Part shown: positions 58,715-64,000 of the stretch, piece by piece
How positions within the stretch are numbered: the stretch's first letter is position 1
Layout: each line of letters opens with the position of its first letter
NCBI RefSeq assembly: GCF_002355155.1
Contig: NZ_AP017369.1
Coordinates: 2,046,001 to 2,110,000 of the forward strand
DNA: 64,000 bases
Direction: 5' to 3'
Source: Corynebacterium suranareeae
GTDB taxonomy: Bacteria; Actinomycetota; Actinomycetes; Mycobacteriales; Mycobacteriaceae
Made by a program: the position numbers and the translations under genes
The notes under the pieces: model-generated
The model's input: the letters and a program-made list of their open reading frames with translations, nothing else
Told to the model about the DNA's origin: nothing
The model's database searches: none

Positions 58715-59461
58715 CTAATCAATTTTGAAAACGCGCACCATTAGGTAATCTCTCGATAAATAGTGTTTGGCCAGTAACAGACTCAAAAGCTTCTGCAAAC
58801 TTGTTAAATCGTCAAAACAGCCGTTGACAAAGCTCTCCCACCACCGCAACTCTGCATCATGACTCCAATAAAATTCCTCAACCGGCATTTGATAGGCATA
58901 ACGTTCAGCTGTAGAAGGCCCCAGCATCATCCAACTCGTCGCTAATGCTGACTCCCACAATTCAAGATCTGTCTTTTCGAAAACCGAGCTAATAGGACTA
59001 GGCGAACCAGGACTCAGTGCACAATATCCCACAAGCTCACAACGTCCAGCCGACTGCGCCCACTCCTGATCAGGATCAACAATCAGCGCACGCCCAACCT
59101 TGACATCAATTCCGGTGTGCTGCACAAAGAACTCTAACCATTCCTGTAACTCAGATACAGTGAGCACATCCGGTAGATCAGCTACTAAGGATCTTATATT
59201 GGACGAGAAAAGTGACCACTTTTCAGCAACGATCGCTTGAAAAAGACACTGCCGAACAGCTCCGGCTATGCGCTGATTAGTAAATACATTACCTGGGAAT
59301 GGTAGTGAACTACCGTCCCTTTTTGTCACTCTAGAAAATGCATTCCACTTTCCCATGATGTTGATGAGTAGAAAATCTAGACTTAGCGATGGCCCGATAA
59401 AGCGAAATCCGGAAGTTTTATAGCCTCTAGTGTAGATGCACAGTTGATGGGGTTCTGTCAT
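58715..59461 (-). CDS. Candidate immunity protein overlapping LGFP toxin B
   Basis: 248 residues, cytoplasmic, no signal. Its ATG overlaps the stop of the LGFP protein gene as ATGA, so the two are translationally coupled. This tight 3' linkage is the signature of toxin-immunity pairs. The sequence (FTNQRIAGAVRQCLFQAI; DVLTVSELQEWLEFFVQH; SSVFEKTDLELWESALATSWMML) is mainly helical and I do not recognise a family. It is intact, although the toxin gene is interrupted, as expected when immunity is still useful against kin. Confidence 0.6.
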   Translation of the reverse strand: MTEPHQLCIYTRGYKTSGFRFIGPSLSLDFLLINIMGKWNAFSRVTKRDGSSLPFPGNVFTNQRIAGAVRQCLFQAIVAEKWSLFSSNIRSLVADLPDVLTVSELQEWLEFFVQHTGIDVKVGRALIVDPDQEWAQSAGRCELVGYCALSPGSPSPISSVFEKTDLELWESALATSWMMLGPSTAERYAYQMPVEEFYWSHDAELRWWESFVNGCFDDLTSLQKLLSLLLAKHYLSRDYLMVRVFKID

Positions 59462-61353
59462 ATGCGAAGCTTATTATAAAGATTCACATGATCAGGACAT
59501 TGGGAAATTTCCGGCTCGTGTTCGATTCCACCAGGTGGGGTTGAATTACACCATGCTGAAATTACCCCCTTGGGTCTGTTCGAATTTGCTCCAGTGAAAG
59601 TATGAGGATTGTAAATAATAGTCACCCATTGCGGAGCGTGCATTTCTTTACATCCTGAGTTCTTATTGAATGTATAAGTTCTGCAATCTAGAAAGTACAC
59701 CGTTTTCTCGAACTTGTAATAGCTGGTTCCTGGCGATGAGCCATAATCAATCACCGCTTTATCTACTACGGCCTCAGCCATAGCGTGGTTGGCGAAGTTG
59801 TGTTTGCAATAGTTTTTTAAATATCCCCAGCCTTCATTCCTGTAACGGTCATAATGCCCTTTTCTCACGACAAATCTGAACTCGGTGGGGAAACCTCGCG
59901 AACTATACTCTTTTTTGATCGGGCCACCATTCTTTTCAATGTTGTTTTCAGTTTTTCTCTGCTCATCTAAATTGGGAAGATTCTTGCAATCCACGTATTG
60001 TGCACGCTGGGAAAACAGGGTCATCTCTTGGCTCGATGAGGATGAGCCGCTACTTCCAATTGGGAGGAAATCCTCCAAACTTCTTTCTTCATCGTCAGGA
60101 ATCCATGTCAGTGCATCACCTGAGCCTAAAACAACACCTCTGGTGAATTCTTGTTCGAGTGACTCATTTAATGATGTCAATGATGGTATCGGCCACCCTA
60201 AAGGAGTATCGGTATTTTGGTATTGCAGCCACAGGGAGTAAACATCACCATACAGCTCTCTGGCGCCTAGGATTCCATTCCACGCAATCACCCCGCGCTC
60301 CGCAAAATTCACCACATGGAATAGACCAGAAACCTCAGGTGTTTCATCTGCTTCAGGAAAACCTAAACGACCCGTCTCCCGACCCAACGCATCCCACACC
60401 CGCTGCGTAGCCAAATACATAAACCGTGTCTGACGATCATTTCGCTACGAAATTGTTCCATTGGAGAAATTATTGTAAAAATACTCAGTACCGCTAGGTA
60501 GCTCATTAGTGATCGGGATGCCAATGGCATGATTCGAGCCGCCAAGTTCTTCGTAGCGCTGTTTAATATCGCCCCACACAGCACCGCCAGTCAATGGGTT
60601 GTAGTAGTTGTCACCACCTTGAAAAGTCTGTCGCTGAGTAAGGGGATAGTTTGTATCCATCGGACCAGAGGTTGGGTACCCCAATGGCCCTGATTCCCAG
60701 TTCAAGGTCCCCCACTGTCGCAAACCGTCCAAGGTCACTGCATAAGCGCCTGTGTCTGGGTGCCAATAGATGGCTCCACCAAAAAATTCACTTCTTTTGC
60801 CAACACCGTCGGGATTGGTCAACTCGTTTGACTTCGGTGGCCCAAGCCATGACAACTGACCTCCAACCTGGCGATAGGTGTCAAGAATTCGGCCACAAAC
60901 TGAGAAGCCCGTTGGCCACATAACCTCACACCCGGTGGTTGCCATCAGTCGTGCACCCTCGTTAAGTCGCGCTTCCGCAACTTCTAGCTGGTCAGCTTTC
61001 TCCTTGCTTACCCCCTCCGGTAACTCGATAACATCTGAACGCATGTCCCCTGCAACTATGTCCCGCTTAGGCAGCGGGAGTTCCTCGACATTATCTTTAC
61101 TATCGTTGACTTGCTCGTGATACTCAACGACTACTTCTGGATGTGCTGTTTCGTAATCCTCAAGTTGTTCCTCAACTGTTGGAGCATTCCTATTGGGAAC
61201 ATAATCAACACCGTCATCAGCAAACTGCTCATCAGTGATTTCTTCTACAAGCTCAAATTGATCTTCCACCTGTGCTTGAGCCACCGGAGATGCAACCCCG
61301 ATGGCCAGCAACATAACAGCAGAAACCCCCACTAGTCTTCGTACCAACCGCAT
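59458..61353 (-). pseudogene. Secreted LGFP-repeat candidate toxin (B), split by amber codon
   Basis: The full frame would encode 631 residues. It starts like copy A (signal peptide, Glu-rich linker and LGFP repeats nearly identical). TAG replaces the Trp codon of the first copy at 60445-60447 (GTIS*RNDR), then the frame continues through LGFPEADE into a distinct C-terminal half: VVRKGHYDRYR, GYLKNYCKHNFANHAM, EKTVYFLDCRTY, WVTIIYNP, KGVISAWCN and CPDHVN. Alignable positions with copy A are the RKG/RRG, KH, YFxxC, AxC and CP. Otherwise the effector halves differ strongly. Translation from an internal start after the stop is possible but would lack a signal peptide. Confidence 0.75.
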
Positions 61354-61400
61354 ATATCAAACCTTTACCTGTCGGAAAAATGTGTACAAGCTGAGGATAA
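60347..61400. repeat. Long direct repeat, LGFP N-terminal half (copy B)
   Basis: Near-identical counterpart of 28270-29325. It marks recombination between cargo modules and provides homology for toxin-tip swapping. Confidence 0.85.
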
Positions 61401-61504
61401 GCATAAATTCGCTTAAGAGCTGGATGAAAGAGGAAACGCTCCTCTTTTCTACCCGAAAAAGGGTGTAAGGATTGCACTGCTTAAGTGACATTAGGCCCTC
61501 CCGG

Positions 61505-62253
61505 GCAAATCCTTATTCGAACACAGTCTACAAATCCGCTGCGATCAAAATAAACATCGACATCGGTGGTTCGTAGCGCAACGATTTCACCGAATCGAAG
61601 TGCGCCGGCAGCAGCAACAATAGCCAAACAAAAGTACTTACTCGGCAGTGCACCAATGTTCGCTTCAAGCTCGGCATCGGTTGGGGGATCAACCTTTTTC
61701 CTGTTTTGGTATTACCCCCGCCACGTACTTTGCACGGATTCGTCGGAATGATGCCATCCTCTACCGCAGTCTCCATGACAGACTTCATCATGCTGTAACT
61801 CCGTGCCATTGAGGTCAATTTCCCATCCTGAATGGTGTCGCTATACCACTCACGGACATCAGCGACGGTGATTGCGCAGAGCGCATAATCAGCCCAATAA
61901 CTTAGTCGATCTGATTTTATATAACGAAAGTAATCATCTTTCACCCCTTGGCTAAGTTTCTTTCCTTGGGCATTTGTCCGGGTTTCTATCCACCTCGATG
62001 CATAACTAAAGAAGGTCTCCATCATGCGTTCTTCAGCCTCAAGCTGTGCCCGCTCAAACCTCTCCCGCATCTCAAAATCCATCCATGTGCCATTGATGAT
62101 GGCTGTGCGTTCAGAGGCCAAGAACTCTTACGCCTCACCCTTGGTACCGAAAGTGTACGGGGCAGAGTATCGCCTACCCTCGTGCATGAAGCGTGCCCTG
62201 TACCTCTCCGAGCGCAACTTTTCGATCTCTCCTCAATTCCTCGATCGTGACAT
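61505..62253 (-). pseudogene. Integrase pseudogene (second element)
   Basis: It aligns with the N-terminal two thirds of the intact integrase but carries TGA in place of Trp near codon 7 (ATTGAGG), TAA in GEA*EFLASE and a frameshift near 61700 (GK then RLIPQP). The catalytic C-terminus (HxxR and Tyr) is deleted. The deletion junction with the LGFP leader lies at about 61500. The element remnant cannot move with its own enzyme. Confidence 0.85.
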
Positions 62254-62570
62254 ATATCACAAACCCTCTTCCATTTTTCCGCATAGTTTTCAGGTTGAGA
62301 AATGTCATTCAGTGAAGGTGTCAAAGTAGTCACTTAGTGTCACTACCAGTCACTTTAGACATTTTTCCCTGCTGGTCGAGGGTGATTTTAGCATCCTTGT
62401 TCACATTTGTCATTGTCGTTTATGCGTATAAAAGACAAACAGAAGCCATCGCTCACCCTCTCGCCCGCGTGGGGTGAACGTGGGGTGAGTGGATTCATTT
62501 CTGGTCATTCTTGGGCGCTTCCTGCTAAAATGAAGCCATCGCGACCTCGCGTTTTATGAAGGCACCAGGG
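62254..62570. repeat. Duplicate of the att-proximal region
   Basis: Near copy of 53514-53830, including the phased GTCACT motifs (62329 onward) and GGGGTGAACGTGGGGTGAG. It is the right end of the second element. Confidence 0.75.
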
Positions 62571-62603
62571 CGCTACGGCTGGTTCGAACCCAGCTAGGAC
62601 CAC
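62571..62603. other. Attachment site copy 2 (tRNA 3'-end-like)
   Basis: The same 33-base tRNA 3'-end-like sequence as at 53831-53863 apart from one base (GGCT for AGCT). It is followed directly by a terminator, as behind a tRNA gene. Confidence 0.65.
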
Positions 62604-62607
62604 AATT

Positions 62608-62634
62608 AAACCCCCTGGGAACAGGGGGTTTTCT
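62608..62634 (+). terminator. Terminator behind the tRNA-like site
   Basis: Arms AACCCCCTG and CAGGGGGTT with a GGAA loop and TTCTG. Confidence 0.7.
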
Positions 62635-62951
62635 GCTTTCTAAATCGTGGTACGAGGGGTGTCGTGGTACCTGCGTGGTACTCGTGAATTGCTTGCTAAC
62701 CTGCACGGCGGTTGCGCACCCTAAGGGTGGCGCTTCCTGACACTCCTAGGTATCCTGAGAGTAATCGTGCTGAAGATGGCCGTGGCGTGGATATCCCCCA
62801 CGCAACTCGGCCATTGGAGCGGGGACGGGGCGTGATGGGATGACACGTCTAATGAGTTGATTAGTCACTACGGGACAGCCCCCGGGCCGGGACACCGATA
62901 GGTCCCGGTAGTACCCCCTTGACGGGTGGGGAGGTGCCGGAGGTATCTCTC
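62635..62951. other. Flanking non-coding DNA
   Basis: GC-richer sequence with a repeated TCGTGGTAC (62646 and 62663), GCACCCTAAGGGTGGCGC (hairpin) and a GGTGGGGAGGTGCCGGAGG leader before the next gene. It is outside the element, probably chromosome or another integrated unit. Confidence 0.4.
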
Positions 62952-63167
62952 ATGGCTTCTTTAACCACCCCTGCTTCCGTTTTTACTGCAGATGATCTGC
63001 TCAGGACTTTCCGCCGCGACGAAGTGTGTGATCGTCTGGGTGTCTCTCTTCAATCCTTGGATCGTAGGTTTGCCCGTGGCGAGCTGAAAACTGTTTCTGG
63101 CACTCGCGGCAAGAGTCGAACGACCCTGATCACCGATGGTTCTCTACCACTACATCTACGGCGGTAA
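62952..63167 (+). CDS. Small helix-turn-helix-like protein
   Basis: 71 residues from the ATG at 62952 with GGAGG eight bases upstream. TFRRDEVCDRLGVSLQSLDRRFARGELKTVSG resembles a MerR/excisionase-type winged helix-turn-helix (RGELKTVSGTRG). The C-terminus is short. It could be an excisionase or regulator of a neighbouring mobile unit. Confidence 0.55.
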   Translation: MASLTTPASVFTADDLLRTFRRDEVCDRLGVSLQSLDRRFARGELKTVSGTRGKSRTTLITDGSLPLHLRR

Positions 63168-63190
63168 ATGGTAGTCATGACTGCATGAGA

Positions 63191-63218
63191 AAACCCCGCA
63201 GTGTTGGAACACTACGGG
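63191..63218 (+). terminator. Terminator
   Basis: Arms CCCCGcAGTGTT and AACACTaCGGGG, each with one bulged base. Confidence 0.6.
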
Positions 63219-63288
63219 GATGATAAGACAGATGCGGGGCCTAATCCCCTACTACGTAGAAAACTATAGGGACGTATTAGGTTGGAAG

Positions 63289-64000
63289 TTAGTCCTCGTC
63301 CGTGACCGTATGGTGGGTACCTTGTGAGGCCGTCGTCTGGGTACCATTTGATCCGTCCTTCGGTGCCAGTGCCACAGGCTTCCGCCCGGCCTGATCACCT
63401 CGGGATACTTCGCCAAGCTCGCCGTCGATGTAGACACGCTGGCCCACACCACGACGAATCTCCTGTGCCTCATCCTCCTCAAATTGAGCAAGGAAGGCAT
63501 CCATAGATCCCAAACGCACCTCTGCGCTACGACTGTCTTGGAACCTTCGCTGTTGAGCCGCTGCTTGTCTAAACAAATATGCCGCCAGGGCGCCCGCTCC
63601 CAGGCTGAAGAACAACCGAACTGTGGCACGTACAACATCTGCAAGGGTGGCATCTGCTCCCAATCCCTGAGTTCCAGCGATGAACAGCAAAATCACGGTA
63701 AGCAGGGTTACCACTGAAGCTGCGATAGTGAAACTATTCCACAGCTTTTTGGCTTCATCGGCCTGTTCCCGGAACATTCGTGACATTGCCGCCTCTGCGA
63801 CGTAACCGGATATAGTCTGTGTCTTCTCCACCATCGCATCAAGCTCGTCCTTCTGACGCTTGATATCGGCCATGATTGCCTCGAGCTGCGTCTGCGCTGT
63901 CGACTTTTGCTTTTCAATTTCGGAGTTGTACTGGTTCTGTAGGGTCACGATTTGATCGTCAATGCGCTTACGACCGGCCTCGACACCCTCGTCTATCTCA
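63289..64000 (-). CDS. Coiled-coil membrane protein, N-terminus beyond the window
   Basis: The frame is open to the right edge. A GTG inside (63948) gives 219 residues, but the frame continues upstream as DEGVEAGRKRIDDQIVTLQ, so the true start is outside. A long coiled coil (EIEKQKSTAQTQLEAIMADIKRQKDELDAMVEKTQ) precedes two membrane helices (about 75-92 and 110-126 of the listed part: FTIAASVVTLLTVILLFIAG and LFFSLGAGALAAYLF) and a charged tail. Cytoplasmic coiled coil with membrane anchor; function unknown. Confidence 0.6.
   Translation of the reverse strand, partial: EIDEGVEAGRKRIDDQIVTLQNQYNSEIEKQKSTAQTQLEAIMADIKRQKDELDAMVEKTQTISGYVAEAAMSRMFREQADEAKKLWNSFTIAASVVTLLTVILLFIAGTQGLGADATLADVVRATVRLFFSLGAGALAAYLFRQAAAQQRRFQDSRSAEVRLGSMDAFLAQFEEDEAQEIRRGVGQRVYIDGELGEVSRGDQAGRKPVALAPKDGSNGTQTTASQGTHHTVTDED

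Noticed and set aside
60159..60410. Plus-strand frame opposite the second LGFP gene
   Set aside because: Antisense shadow of a gene with clear homology on the minus strand.

Overview
The window reads as a large integrative and conjugative element (ICE) in a Corynebacterium-like actinobacterium. Evidence for the host is indirect but consistent: LGFP-repeat secreted proteins (a domain typical of mycolic-acid bacteria), moderate GC, two tiny PorA/PorH-like peptides, and ribosome binding sites of the AGAAAGG type. The species cannot be named from this sequence alone.

Layout. (1) 1-22.7 kb, minus strand: the transfer module. It has a MobL-like relaxase running off the left edge, a shorter relaxase paralogue that has lost its histidine triad, membrane and envelope proteins of a type IV secretion channel (two VirB8-like bitopic proteins, a VirB1-like wall hydrolase, a VirB2-like small protein, a 1,541-residue VirB6/TrbL-like protein, a PrgI/VirB3-like protein, a VirB4-like protein without a recognisable P-loop), two exported proteins of unknown role and a type IA topoisomerase. 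Many genes have their own terminator, and four share an upstream TGTGTTAAAGT-like element. (2) 22.8-24.0 kb: a non-coding AT-rich segment full of CGTTAC/GTAACG repeats, partly phased at exactly 10 bp, a good candidate for an origin or partition site. (3) 24.1-32.5 kb, minus strand: a UvrD-like helicase fused to a PD-(D/E)XK-like nuclease, then a cargo pair (LGFP-repeat secreted protein with a C-terminal candidate toxin domain, plus a neighbouring gene), then four hypothetical genes including a ribbon-helix-helix candidate. (4) 32.6-52.3 kb, mostly plus strand: a secreted nuclease, two micro-peptides (minus strand), and a long run of about 22 small genes mostly of unknown function, including SSB, ribbon-helix-helix proteins, a trypsin-like protease, a Fic-family protein and small membrane proteins. 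Its composition resembles the leading region of conjugative elements. (5) 52.35-53.86 kb: a tyrosine integrase and a tRNA-3'-end-like attachment site.

From 53.86 to 62.60 kb lies what looks like the decayed remnant of a second, related element in tandem: a decayed IS3-family element, the first codons of the helicase gene, an intact IS5-family element, a pentapeptide-repeat gene, a MepB-like gene, a candidate immunity gene overlapping (ATGA) a second LGFP gene with a different C-terminal half (now split by an amber codon), and a truncated integrase pseudogene ending in a second copy of the attachment site. From 62.6 kb the sequence leaves the element: a possible tRNA terminator, a small helix-turn-helix-like gene and a coiled-coil membrane protein that runs off the right edge.

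The most interesting signal is the pair of LGFP proteins. The N-terminal halves are nearly identical and the C-terminal halves have diverged but share Cys/His/Arg positions, with small genes immediately downstream. This is the architecture of a polymorphic toxin-immunity system delivered through LGFP wall-binding repeats and carried as exchangeable ICE cargo.
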